A stretch of DNA of 59,761 nt from contig JAKPFN010000134.1 in the NCBI GenBank assembly GCA_029551395.1, positions 1 to 59,761 of the forward strand, written 5' to 3'. Numbering within the stretch: position 1 is the stretch's first letter; each line of letters opens with the position of its first letter. Below the pieces are notes generated by a model. The model was not told where the DNA came from. It made no database searches and was given only the letters and a program-made list of their open reading frames with translations. Below, one piece after another: positions 42,207 to 53,192 of the stretch. Both the position numbers and the translations under genes were made by a program. The stretch is from Armatimonadota bacterium (GTDB lineage Bacteria; Armatimonadota; UBA5829; DTLH01).

Positions 42207-43415
42207 CTATCGGGTCAGCGACCACTTCCAATTTCGGTTCTTTGTCACCAGCTTGATTCTTGAATCTTCCCAGTCCGAAATGGTTTTGTCGAAGTTATCT
42301 TTAATCGGCTGAAGGATGGATTTAGCATCGTCTGAAAGCGGGCCAAGTCCCACTTCTCTCCATCGGATGAAATACAGGTTCTCCTGGTTCCACGTCAGCC
42401 TGTCCAGTTCCTTGCCAAGTTCCTGCCATGGGCCAGGGTATGTTGAAAGGTCAACACCCGATGCAAGCTCTTCAGCGCTGAATGTTCCAACCTCGATACC
42501 CTGAACTGTCAGTTTCCAGTCACCCGGTTTAATCCCTGTAACCTTGAAAGGATACCGGTTCAGTTCCTGTGTAAACGGGAGATACTTCAGTACCGGCTGA
42601 ACCTCGTCGGGAAGATACATCGGGAGTGAGCTGTCTGTTCTGGTAAAGGTGATGCTGTCATCAGTTATCTTCAGATTGCTTACCTTGCACCTGTCAGGCG
42701 TGAACGTCGAGTCAGATGCATTTATCTCCAGCCCGGAAGCCTGGTCTGTGCAGCCAAGCGCTTTAATGAGTCCATAAGCCATTGGAATATGCCCTGCAGG
42801 GTTTGGGTGGACTGAATCAGGTATCATCGTGAACTCAGGATCATCTGACTTCAGCTTTGTCTGAACATCCAGCATCAGAGTATGAATGTTGTATACCGGC
42901 ACGCGCTCTTTTCTTGCCAGTTCTTCCACTCCCTGGGCAAACCGAGCCAACGTGTCATTGTAGCCTTTAAGCCCTTCATTTCGGTCATGGTCTATGCAGC
43001 CTGGAGTGAGCAGCACTACCTTCACCCCTGCTTTTTTCAGCTCTGATACGAGGCCCTTCATTCCCTGGATGTAACGGTCGTAAGTTTCCTGATTGAACTT
43101 TCCGTAACCTGCATCATTCATACCAAAACAGATGCTGACTACCGTTGGGTTGAGGCTTAAAACATCCCGCTGCAACCGGCGAAGCCCGCCTGGGGATGTG
43201 TCTCCGCCCCAGCCTGCATTGCGGAACGAGATTTTGGCGTCTGGATAACGCATCGCGACGTAATCCATCACAAACCTGGTGTATAACCGCTGTTCCGTAA
43301 TGCTGTCGCCAAGGAAGACCATCCTGTCGCCTGGCGCTAGCATAGGTGCTGCAAAACTGGCGCTTGCAAGCCAGGTAAAGAGAACAACGATGCAGCAAAA
43401 AACGGAAAATTTCAT
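42207..43415 (-). CDS. Secreted SGNH/GDSL hydrolase
   Basis: 402 residues from ATG 43415 (AAGGTGAG 7 nt upstream; a GTG at 43427 is also in frame and would overlap the upstream gene by 4 bp). Signal peptide MKFSVFCCIVVLFTWLASASFA, then block I with the catalytic Ser in FLGDSITEQ, FRNAGWGGDTSPGG, SICFGMNDAGYG, and the His/Asp block PDSVHPNPAGH. A C-terminal region (about 225-400) is not recognised and may bind carbohydrate. Probably an extracytoplasmic esterase. Confidence 0.9.
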   Translation of the reverse strand: MKFSVFCCIVVLFTWLASASFAAPMLAPGDRMVFLGDSITEQRLYTRFVMDYVAMRYPDAKISFRNAGWGGDTSPGGLRRLQRDVLSLNPTVVSICFGMNDAGYGKFNQETYDRYIQGMKGLVSELKKAGVKVVLLTPGCIDHDRNEGLKGYNDTLARFAQGVEELARKERVPVYNIHTLMLDVQTKLKSDDPEFTMIPDSVHPNPAGHIPMAYGLIKALGCTDQASGLEINASDSTFTPDRCKVSNLKITDDSITFTRTDSSLPMYLPDEVQPVLKYLPFTQELNRYPFKVTGIKPGDWKLTVQGIEVGTFSAEELASGVDLSTYPGPWQELGKELDRLTWNQENLYFIRWREVGLGPLSDDAKSILQPIKDNFDKTISDWEDSRIKLVTKNRNWKWSLTR

Positions 43416-43423
43416 CTTTACAC

Positions 43424-44188
43424 TCACCTTTCTGAAGCGTGGTATCGTTTGGCTGTTTTGACGAACTCCTCAAACAATGGAAGACAGGTTTCACTGACTG
43501 CTTTATCTTTTGAACGTTCAGGATGCCACTGGACAGCAATCAACCAGGGGTGAGAAATTCCCTCTACAGCTTCAATGATGCCGTCCGGCGCTGTGCCCAC
43601 AGCCTTAAGGCCAGGTGCAAGCTCCTTAGAAGAGATTCCTTGATGATGATAGCTGTTTATTTCCATATTCTGCCTGCCGAGCATCCGGCCTATTCGTGAT
43701 TCGGAATCGATTTCCACCTTATGAAAAACTGTTGCATCTTTATGATTGCTGTGGATTATACTGTTTCCGATGCAGGCAGGGATATCTGGAATGAGCCGCT
43801 TTCCGAGTATTATATTTATCAACTGCAATCCACGGCAGATTCCAAGTATGGGTATTCCTGTTTCAAGCGCTCGAGCAACAAGTGGCAGTTCGTAACCGTC
43901 TCGTATTTCATCCCAAAGGAGAGAATACTTCGCTTTTAGTTCATCAAACGACAGTCCCTCGTCTCCTGGCCTGCGCTCATAATGTCTTGGATGCACATCT
44001 TTGCCACCTGTTACCAGCAGACCGGTGCAGTCCTCGATACGGCCTTTTCGTCTGTGACCTATAGCAACAGGGCAGCCGCCTGCACGTGTTATAGCACGGG
44101 CGTAAGAGAGATAGCTTTCACCTCTATAGCGCCAATCATCTGTAGTGCCGGTTGTTATTCCAATAATGGGTATATTTTTCTGCAGCAT
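43424..44188 (-). CDS. Class-I glutamine amidotransferase-like gamma-glutamyl hydrolase (peptidase C26)
   Basis: 254 residues from ATG 44188 (an ATG at 44206 adds 6). IPIIGITTGTTDD, the VTGGKDVHPRHY oxyanion-strand motif, the nucleophile Cys in ILGICRGLQLIN, and the His-Glu pair in VQWHPERSKD mark a PuuD-like hydrolase. Substrate may be gamma-glutamyl-GABA or a related amide (inference; no puu genes seen). It overlaps the next gene's possible GTG start by 4 bp. Confidence 0.92.
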   Translation of the reverse strand: MLQKNIPIIGITTGTTDDWRYRGESYLSYARAITRAGGCPVAIGHRRKGRIEDCTGLLVTGGKDVHPRHYERRPGDEGLSFDELKAKYSLLWDEIRDGYELPLVARALETGIPILGICRGLQLINIILGKRLIPDIPACIGNSIIHSNHKDATVFHKVEIDSESRIGRMLGRQNMEINSYHHQGISSKELAPGLKAVGTAPDGIIEAVEGISHPWLIAVQWHPERSKDKAVSETCLPLFEEFVKTAKRYHASER

Positions 44189-44270
44189 TCCGTGTAAGTG
44201 TAGCATTCATTCTATATTACTGTAAATTCATGAGGTATAATGCATTTGGTAGGTGAAAGGAGAATCGAGT

Positions 44271-46277
44271 ATGAATATTAATTCGGGAAGCAGGAAGATT
44301 AGCCGCAGTTTGGTGGTTATTTCCATGCTCTTGTGTTTAATACCTGTAGTATGCGCTGCCGAGCATGCTCCGGATTCTATAATTATCAAGTTGAAACCGG
44401 GGAAGAAGGCATCAGAAATAGGTTTATTAAACTCATCTGTCAGAGCAACTAAAAGACATGCAATAAAAGATATCGGATATTATAGCTTCAAGCTGCCAAA
44501 AGGGGCAGATTTGGAAAAAGTAATTGAAAGATATCAGAAGCATCCGGCAGTCGAATACGCTGGCCCAAACCATACGCTTCGCATAGCTGCAGTTTTTCCT
44601 GATGATCCGGTCTTTTACTATGGTGATGAGTTCTGGGGAGTCCCTCAGTGGGGGCTGTATAACGATGTGGGCACTCCGGGCGCTGACATCCATGCAGTCG
44701 ATGCCTGGGAGATAACTACGGGCAGCCCTGATGTCCTCATTGCAGTAATTGATACCGGAATTGTCCCGGACCATCCTGATTTAGCGGATAAAATCTGGAC
44801 AAACCCGGGAGAGATCCCTGACAACGGGATAGATGACGATAATAACGGCTACGTAGACGATGTAAACGGCTGGAATTTCATTGATAATGATAATTTTCCG
44901 CTGGATGACCACTATATAACTCATGGCACAATGGTTGCCGGTATAGCAGCAGCGGCTGGAAACAATATGGAAGGCATTGCAGGCGTGGCATGGGGATGCC
45001 CAATACTGCCGTGCAAGGTAATCGCAAGCAATGGATACGGACTTGAAGACGATGCAGCTCGTGCTGTGGTATATGCTGTCGATCTCGGGGCGAAAGTTAT
45101 CAACATGAGCCTGAGTGGAGATCACACTCCGGCACTTGAAGCTGCAATCGACTATGCATGGAGCAAAGGCTGCCTGTGTGTTTGTGCGAGCGGTAACGAG
45201 AATCGCTCGACTCCTACTTATCCCGCCTCTTATACTAATGCTCTGGCTGTTGGCGCAAGCAACGAGTTCGACCAGCGCTGCACGGCTCTTGATTGGGGAG
45301 CAGGCGGCAGTAATTATGGCAGCTATCTGGATGTTGTCGCACCTGGAAGCTATATAGTGAGCTGCGGTTACTTCCTGTATGATTTGGGACTGGCCTACGA
45401 GCCATACGATACTCAGTCAGGCACATCTGCAGCTGCCCCGTTTGTTTCAGGAGTCGCAGCATTGATTTGGTCAATTCATCCTGAATGGACCAACGCTATG
45501 GTGAAGCATCATATAGAGCACACAGCAGACGATATCACTGATTATGGTGTTGGTTTTGACATACATACAGGATGGGGCAGAGTCAACGCTTATCGAGCGC
45601 TTTCAGAGCCGATAGCTACCGTCCAAACGGTATCGGAGATCAAATATCTCAGTCCAGGCAGCGTGATAATGCTTTCTGATAAAGTCTTGTCGACAGCATC
45701 CGGGCAGCTTGCTAACAGGTTGTATGTACAGGATGAAAACAGGGCATCTGGAACTCTGCTCTACTTCAGTGGAACCGGAGTGCCAGGCGATCTAAAGGCT
45801 GGTGAAAAGATCAGCATACTTGGAACCGTTACCAATGTAAACGGAGAAATAGGAATACTGAACCCGCAGATTCTGAGCAAGACAACAGGTGCCGCGCCTA
45901 AACCTCTTGGAATGAATAACAAGACAGTTGGAGGCGGTCCGGCTGGGAATCAAAAGGCTGTCGTCAATCACTATTCCTACCCGCAGCAGAAGGCTTTGGG
46001 TATCAATAACATCGGCCTTTTAGTTACCACTTTTGGTAAGGTGACTGCTGTAGGGTCAAACTATTTTTACATTGACGATGGAAGTAAACTGCGGGACGAC
46101 ACCGGCAACACAGGTATAAGAGTCTATTTCGATCCCAATAAACTACAGAGGCCGGACACTAACCAGTATGTAATCATTACAGGTATATCCAGTTGTGAGT
46201 TCGTGCCTGAAAGCACTGAGCATGTTCGAAGAATCCTCCGGCCAAGGGTTCAACAGGATATACGTATCCTCAAGTAA
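44271..46277 (+). CDS. Secreted S8 (subtilisin-like) serine peptidase
   Basis: 668 residues from ATG 44271 (AAAGGAGA upstream). Signal peptide about 1-30 (LVVISMLLCLIPVVCA), fervidolysin-like propeptide (IIIKLKPGKKASEIG to AVEYAGPNHTLRI, about 40-100), and a catalytic domain with triad Asp161 (VIDTGIVPDHPDLADK), His218 (THGTMVAGIAAA) and Ser386 (SGTSAAAPFVSG). A Ca-type acidic loop (DNGIDDDNNGYVDDV) is present. After about 450 comes a beta-rich region (ILGTVTNVNGEIGIL), possibly an OB fold, with no cell-wall anchor seen. Extracellular or surface protease. Confidence 0.95.
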   Translation: MNINSGSRKISRSLVVISMLLCLIPVVCAAEHAPDSIIIKLKPGKKASEIGLLNSSVRATKRHAIKDIGYYSFKLPKGADLEKVIERYQKHPAVEYAGPNHTLRIAAVFPDDPVFYYGDEFWGVPQWGLYNDVGTPGADIHAVDAWEITTGSPDVLIAVIDTGIVPDHPDLADKIWTNPGEIPDNGIDDDNNGYVDDVNGWNFIDNDNFPLDDHYITHGTMVAGIAAAAGNNMEGIAGVAWGCPILPCKVIASNGYGLEDDAARAVVYAVDLGAKVINMSLSGDHTPALEAAIDYAWSKGCLCVCASGNENRSTPTYPASYTNALAVGASNEFDQRCTALDWGAGGSNYGSYLDVVAPGSYIVSCGYFLYDLGLAYEPYDTQSGTSAAAPFVSGVAALIWSIHPEWTNAMVKHHIEHTADDITDYGVGFDIHTGWGRVNAYRALSEPIATVQTVSEIKYLSPGSVIMLSDKVLSTASGQLANRLYVQDENRASGTLLYFSGTGVPGDLKAGEKISILGTVTNVNGEIGILNPQILSKTTGAAPKPLGMNNKTVGGGPAGNQKAVVNHYSYPQQKALGINNIGLLVTTFGKVTAVGSNYFYIDDGSKLRDDTGNTGIRVYFDPNKLQRPDTNQYVIITGISSCEFVPESTEHVRRILRPRVQQDIRILK

Positions 46278-46288
46278 GCTTCTTCAAC

Positions 46289-46328
46289 TTCAGGCCCGAT
46301 GTTTACGCACCGGGCCTGAAGTGTTTCT
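46289..46328 (+). terminator. Terminator after the S8 peptidase gene
   Basis: TTCAGGCCCG (46289-46298) and CGGGCCTGAA (46311-46320), a perfect 10-bp stem with a 12-nt loop, followed by GTGTTTCT. Confidence 0.7.
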
Positions 46329-46409
46329 ATCCCATATTCTGGTTTCTGTACTTATCTCCTTGCCTAACAGCTCTGCTTGCTATATGATTGGCTGAGAGAG
46401 GTTAGGAGA

Positions 46410-47978
46410 GTGCTGAAAAGACCGCTTTTTCTGATAAGCACAGCGTTTTCGGCAGGTATATTGGCGCTTGGTACGCTTCACCTTCCATTTGTGATAGTTG
46501 CCGCGGGACTGATATTTTCTGCTGCTGCAGCAACCGCAAAACGTCGTTTCGTGCTCTCATTATTACTCGTCATCGCACTTGTAGGTGCTTTTCGCTATCA
46601 TATTCATATGACACTTCCGCCTGATGACGTTTCCAGGTTCATCGGGACTGCTGTATCTTCAATCCAGGGCTGCGTTATATCAGATATAGACATCCGCGAT
46701 GACAGGGCGATGTATATTCTGTCAGTACAGGAACTGACAATCGCTGGGCGGAGGACTCCGGCATCAGGCAGGTTGATGGTAGTACACTATAAGCCTACTG
46801 GAAAACCGGACTGGCAGCCGCCGGATTATGGGAACCTTGTGCTTATCCGGTCTCGTCTATCCAGGCCGCCAGAAGCAAGCAATCCAGGTGCTTTTGCATG
46901 GAAGGATTATCTGGTTCGCAAGAGAATACATGCGGTTACTTATATTACCAAGCCATATCAGATACAGGTTGTAAGGCAGTCTGCAGGTAATCCGGTGACA
47001 GCAGCGGCTTATATGGCAAGGGACAGACTTGCAGAGACTGTAGATACCGCTCTTCCTGCTGATGAAGCGTCTGTGGTTACTGGTATGGCGCTTGGAACAT
47101 ACACTACTCTTCCAGACCGGTTGCTGTCCAACTTTACCCGCACCGGCACACTGCACCTGATGGCTGCCTCAGGGTTCAATTGTGTGGTTCTGGTTATTGC
47201 ATTCAATTTTCTGTTAGCGAGGATATTGAAATTCCCCAAAAAGCACGTCCATGTTATCTTAATCGGAATACTGGTCTTCTACATGTTGATGGTAGGCACA
47301 AAACCGTCTATTGTAAGAGCAACTCTAATGGCCTCGCTGCTGCTTTTTGGAGTTTTAATCAACAGACCTGCAGATACTATCAATCTGCTGTTTGCGGCTG
47401 CGTTGATTATATTGATGATTAACCCCGCGGATATTTATGATATTGGGTTCCAGCTTTCGTTTTCAGCAGTCATGGCACTGGTAGTTGTTTTTCCAGCTAT
47501 AGAGATGTCAGCCGAAGCCATGCGGGTTAATCCACTGCCTGCTCGAAGACAAGCGAACATAATCATACGGGCAGCAGCCTGGATATTTAGAGAAGGCTGG
47601 CAGGGATTGTTGACTACAGTTGCTGCAACTCTAGGCACTATCCCTCTGATAGTTTACTATTTTAATTATTTGTCTCTGGTCTCGTTTTTAGCGAATGTCG
47701 TGGTGGCGGCAACTGTACTGCCTATCTTTGTTATAGGTCTTCTTTTGCCAGTAGTTGGTTCAGTGCCGCTTGTTGGAGACATCCTTGCTATTGCAGGAAC
47801 TGCCATAACCCGCTTTTCACTGGCATCTATCAACTGGTTTGGTGAGCTGCCGAACAGTTGCATATACATGCCATCTCCGGGAACCGCCGGAGTAATCGGT
47901 TATTATATCTTGCTTGCTGCAGGACTTTGGTATGTCAGATCAAAATTCAAAGGTAAAACCAGGGCACACACTCCTTAG
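46410..47978 (+). CDS. comEC: ComEC/Rec2 DNA-uptake channel, membrane part
   Basis: 522 residues from GTG 46410 (GAGAGG 8 nt upstream). DUF4131 N-terminal part with two hydrophobic helices and the OB-like domain (GCVISDIDIRDDRAMYILSV), then the Competence domain of eight or so helices (MALGTYTTLPDRLLSNFTRTGTLHLMAASGFNCVVL, VGTKPSIVRATLMASLLLFG). Forms the inner-membrane channel for transforming DNA. The C-terminal metallo-beta-lactamase domain is not in this frame but in the overlapping next frame. No other com gene is close. Confidence 0.92.
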   Translation: MLKRPLFLISTAFSAGILALGTLHLPFVIVAAGLIFSAAAATAKRRFVLSLLLVIALVGAFRYHIHMTLPPDDVSRFIGTAVSSIQGCVISDIDIRDDRAMYILSVQELTIAGRRTPASGRLMVVHYKPTGKPDWQPPDYGNLVLIRSRLSRPPEASNPGAFAWKDYLVRKRIHAVTYITKPYQIQVVRQSAGNPVTAAAYMARDRLAETVDTALPADEASVVTGMALGTYTTLPDRLLSNFTRTGTLHLMAASGFNCVVLVIAFNFLLARILKFPKKHVHVILIGILVFYMLMVGTKPSIVRATLMASLLLFGVLINRPADTINLLFAAALIILMINPADIYDIGFQLSFSAVMALVVVFPAIEMSAEAMRVNPLPARRQANIIIRAAAWIFREGWQGLLTTVAATLGTIPLIVYYFNYLSLVSFLANVVVAATVLPIFVIGLLLPVVGSVPLVGDILAIAGTAITRFSLASINWFGELPNSCIYMPSPGTAGVIGYYILLAAGLWYVRSKFKGKTRAHTP

Positions 47979-48843
47979 TCTGTGCTGTGTCATAATGATA
48001 GCTGTATGGGTCTGGGCACTGATTCCACGGCCTCCAGTGATGTCTGTCACGTTCTTGAGTGTAGGGCAGGGGGATTCTGCCGTCCTGCGGACTCCATCTG
48101 GCAAAACAGTGGTAATAGACTGCGGCCCTGGGCCTGGCAATCGCAACGATTTCGATGCTGGAGCAAAGGTTGTCACTCCATTCTTAATGAGAGAAGGCGT
48201 AAACCGTATCGATGCGCTTGTGTTTACACATGCACATGAAGACCACATCGGCGGAGCTGTATCCGTTATCCGCAATTTCAAGATAGACACTGTCTTCGAT
48301 CCTGCACTTGCACATCCAACAGGCAAATATAAAGAAGTGTTGGAACTAATCGAGCAGCGAGGGATAAAATACCGGCAGATCAGACGAGGTTATGAGATAG
48401 ACTTCCATGATGGAGTGGTTATCGAGGTTCTCAACCCGCCTGATTCCATTTCCTCTACGAATGATGATAAAGAGCTAAACAACACATCGATTGTGCTGCG
48501 GGTAAAGTTTGGCAAGACTGCCATCATGTTTGCTGGAGATGCAGAGGAGTCTGCTGAAACCCGCATGCTCGGGGAATGCGGCGACCTTACATCTCAAATC
48601 CTCAAAGTGGGCCATCATGGCAGCCGTCAGGCTACTTCACAGGAATGGTTAGAGGCTGTACAACCGGAAATAGCTGTTATCTCAGTAGGTTGGAACAACC
48701 AGTTCGGCCATCCGAGCAAAGAGACACTCAAACGTCTTGAAAGCGCTGGCGCAAAGGTCTTCAGAACTGACAAAAACGGAGGAATCACTGCTGTCACCAA
48801 CGGGCGGCGAATTTCCGTTTCTTCCGTTCGTAAATCAAGGTAA
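47932..48843 (+). CDS. ComEC C-terminal metallo-beta-lactamase domain as a separate frame
   Basis: 303 residues from ATG 47932, overlapping the 3' end of the channel gene by 47 bp in the +1 frame. One membrane helix (about 10-34) precedes the MBL fold: VTFLSVGQGDSAVLRTP, HAHEDHIGGAVSVI (zinc motif), MFAGDAEESAE and LKVGHHGSRQATS. The motifs match the C-terminal domain of canonical ComEC. Only AGGAC precedes the ATG, so independent initiation is not assured. Could be a natural split, a programmed shift or an indel. Confidence 0.9.
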   Translation: MSDQNSKVKPGHTLLSLCCVIMIAVWVWALIPRPPVMSVTFLSVGQGDSAVLRTPSGKTVVIDCGPGPGNRNDFDAGAKVVTPFLMREGVNRIDALVFTHAHEDHIGGAVSVIRNFKIDTVFDPALAHPTGKYKEVLELIEQRGIKYRQIRRGYEIDFHDGVVIEVLNPPDSISSTNDDKELNNTSIVLRVKFGKTAIMFAGDAEESAETRMLGECGDLTSQILKVGHHGSRQATSQEWLEAVQPEIAVISVGWNNQFGHPSKETLKRLESAGAKVFRTDKNGGITAVTNGRRISVSSVRKSR

Positions 48844-49024
48844 TCAACCTGCCTGGTAATCCTACCTGTTTTCTCTTTCACGCTCAGCTTCATCTGAAGT
48901 GCCCCATTAAATCAGACGATAATCTAGCATGAATGCGGAAGAACATATATGAATATTCCGGCTGCCGGTAAGGTGGCTGGGGGATATCCACTACATATGC
49001 ACGTAATCTGAAAAGGAGGTCCTA

Positions 49025-50176
49025 ATGCAGCTACTGGACCTGGATATGATTGAGGCACGTGCTGAACAGCCTCGAAAAACATTTTACCAGGAGACTCTGG
49101 AGGAGCTTGCTCAGTCTATCAAGGAGCGCGGAGTACTTGAGCCGATTGTCGTTCGGCCTATACCCAGCGGTAAATATCAAATCGTTATGGGTGAACGGCG
49201 CTACAGGGCAAGCATCCTGGCAGGGCTGACGCAGATACCTGCCATTGTCAGAGAACTATCCGATGAAGATGCCGCCGCCGATGCGCTGCTTGAGAACTTC
49301 CAACGTGAAGACCTGAATCCTGTAGAAAGAGCATCTGCAATAAAACAGTTGATGAACTTCATGAGCTGGGAGCAGTGTGCGAAGACGTTGGGAGTAGCGG
49401 AATCAACGCTGCGCCGCTATCTGGAACTGTTGGACTTGCCGGAGTCCATCCAGAGGGAGCTTGCAAAGCGGGAAGAGGAGAACGATGGCTCGTTCCTTGA
49501 AGGCCATGCGCGGCTGCTTAAAGCATTTGCTGGCGATGAGAAGATGCAGCTTCGGTTAGTGCAGAAGATCAAGACCGAAAGGCTGTCCATAGACGAGACA
49601 CAAAAGCTGATAGATGCGATAAAGGAAATGCCTGGGAAGGCTGAGGCTTTCATGAGGGTACCGCTGAACGTAACTCAGGAAATCCTACGCCATGCAGGCC
49701 GCAGCACTGAAAAGAAAAGGCCGTTCAAGCCTCAGACTGCTGAACAGCATCTGAAGCAGATATTGAAAACTACTTCCACGATGTCTGATATACTGGACGA
49801 CCGTGTAGTCGAATACCTGTCTGGAACAGAGGCCAATCAGTTGCTTTCTGCTATCTCAGAGCTTACAGATCAATTGGTGAAGTTCGGCCAGGTGTTGCGT
49901 GTAAGCCTGCAGAAGAACGGTGATGGGTTCAAGGAGATATATATCCACTGCCCGCTGTGCGGCAGAATAGAGCTTATCGGCAGTCTCAGGTGTGCAGTAT
50001 GTTGGACAGTGCTGCGAAGGTGCTACGACTGCGGCAACTACGACAAGATGTATCAGCGCTGCAGTGTCACTGCTCAGTATGTGTATATGTCTGAAGCTGA
50101 GTCGCCGGATGAATACTCAGCATCTTATAAATGCGAAAATTACAAGCCTCGCTTTGAGGCCAAACAAGCCGCTTAA
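49025..50176 (+). CDS. ParB/Spo0J-like protein with cysteine-rich C-terminus
   Basis: 383 residues; AAAAGGAGG precedes the ATG. ParB N-terminal domain: LAQSIKERGVLEPIVVRP, the CTP/GERRxR motif MGERRYRA, and LLENFQREDLNPVERA; then the HTH CAKTLGVAESTLRRYLELLDLP. The canonical dimerisation domain is replaced by two four-Cys clusters: C309, C312, C323, C326 and C333, C336, C346, C370, probably binding zinc. No parA, parS cluster or gid genes are near, so this is probably not the chromosomal partition ParB but a paralogue, perhaps a Noc-like or transcriptional regulator (inference). Confidence 0.88.
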   Translation: MQLLDLDMIEARAEQPRKTFYQETLEELAQSIKERGVLEPIVVRPIPSGKYQIVMGERRYRASILAGLTQIPAIVRELSDEDAAADALLENFQREDLNPVERASAIKQLMNFMSWEQCAKTLGVAESTLRRYLELLDLPESIQRELAKREEENDGSFLEGHARLLKAFAGDEKMQLRLVQKIKTERLSIDETQKLIDAIKEMPGKAEAFMRVPLNVTQEILRHAGRSTEKKRPFKPQTAEQHLKQILKTTSTMSDILDDRVVEYLSGTEANQLLSAISELTDQLVKFGQVLRVSLQKNGDGFKEIYIHCPLCGRIELIGSLRCAVCWTVLRRCYDCGNYDKMYQRCSVTAQYVYMSEAESPDEYSASYKCENYKPRFEAKQAA

Positions 50177-50207
50177 ACAGAACACATATAGATGCCTCCT
50201 GAACAAT

Positions 50208-50243
50208 GCAGACGGCCGCCTTCCTGGCGGCCGTCTGCTGTTT
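50208..50243 (+). terminator. Intrinsic terminator after the ParB-like gene
   Basis: GCAGACGGCCGCC (50208-50220) and GGCGGCCGTCTGC (50226-50238) form a perfect 13-bp stem with a TTCCT loop, followed by TGTTTATG. Confidence 0.85.
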
Positions 50244-50700
50244 ATGCCTACAGTGAGCAACCCAGGTATGAGGTATGAGGTATGCGGTATGAGTGGGCTG
50301 CTAAGTAAGGCTTGGCATGTGGTTCTGGCAGCTTAGTTTCAGTCGGTAAGCTGAGATCAGTTAACGAGGAAAATCTGAAAGTGAAGAAAGCTGGAAAAGG
50401 GATGATTCTGGTTGATGCCACTTAAAATTGAAAACATGGGCGTCAGCGCAAAAGGCGTGCGCCTACGCATATAAAAGATGAAATTTACTGATGCCCTATA
50501 CTCGTACTAAATATACTCGGGCTAAATTTGCAATTTAGCCCGATGCTTAGCCAGACTATCAGCATCACGTGCCTGGCTTTTACTTAGCAGCCTACTCATA
50601 CCTCATACCCCATACCTCATACCCCGACTTTCCCTTCATTCCGCACTCCGCGTTCCGCATTCCGCATTCTACCGGTTTGCTTTGGGGAGGGTTTGTGTTA
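50244..50700. repeat. Repeat mosaic between the ParB-like gene and obg
   Basis: No gene. In order: GGTATGAGGTATGAGGTATG (about 50270-50293); the A-rich block GGAAAATCTGAAAGTG...GGAAAAGGGATG and GGTTGATGCC (50365-50420); the GGCGTCAGCGC/GCGCCTACGC hairpin (50439-50470); a TTGCAA palindrome TCGGGCTAAAT/ATTTAGCCCGA (50517-50543); an inverted copy of the first repeat, CTCATACCTCATACCCCATA (about 50586-50620); and the heptamers CATTCCGCACTCCGC (50637-50670). rplU and rpmA, usual neighbours of obg, are missing. Confidence 0.8.
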
Positions 50701-50701
50701 G

Positions 50702-53177
<2,476 letters not shown>

Positions 53178-53192
53178 GTAGTTCCCTAGTCT

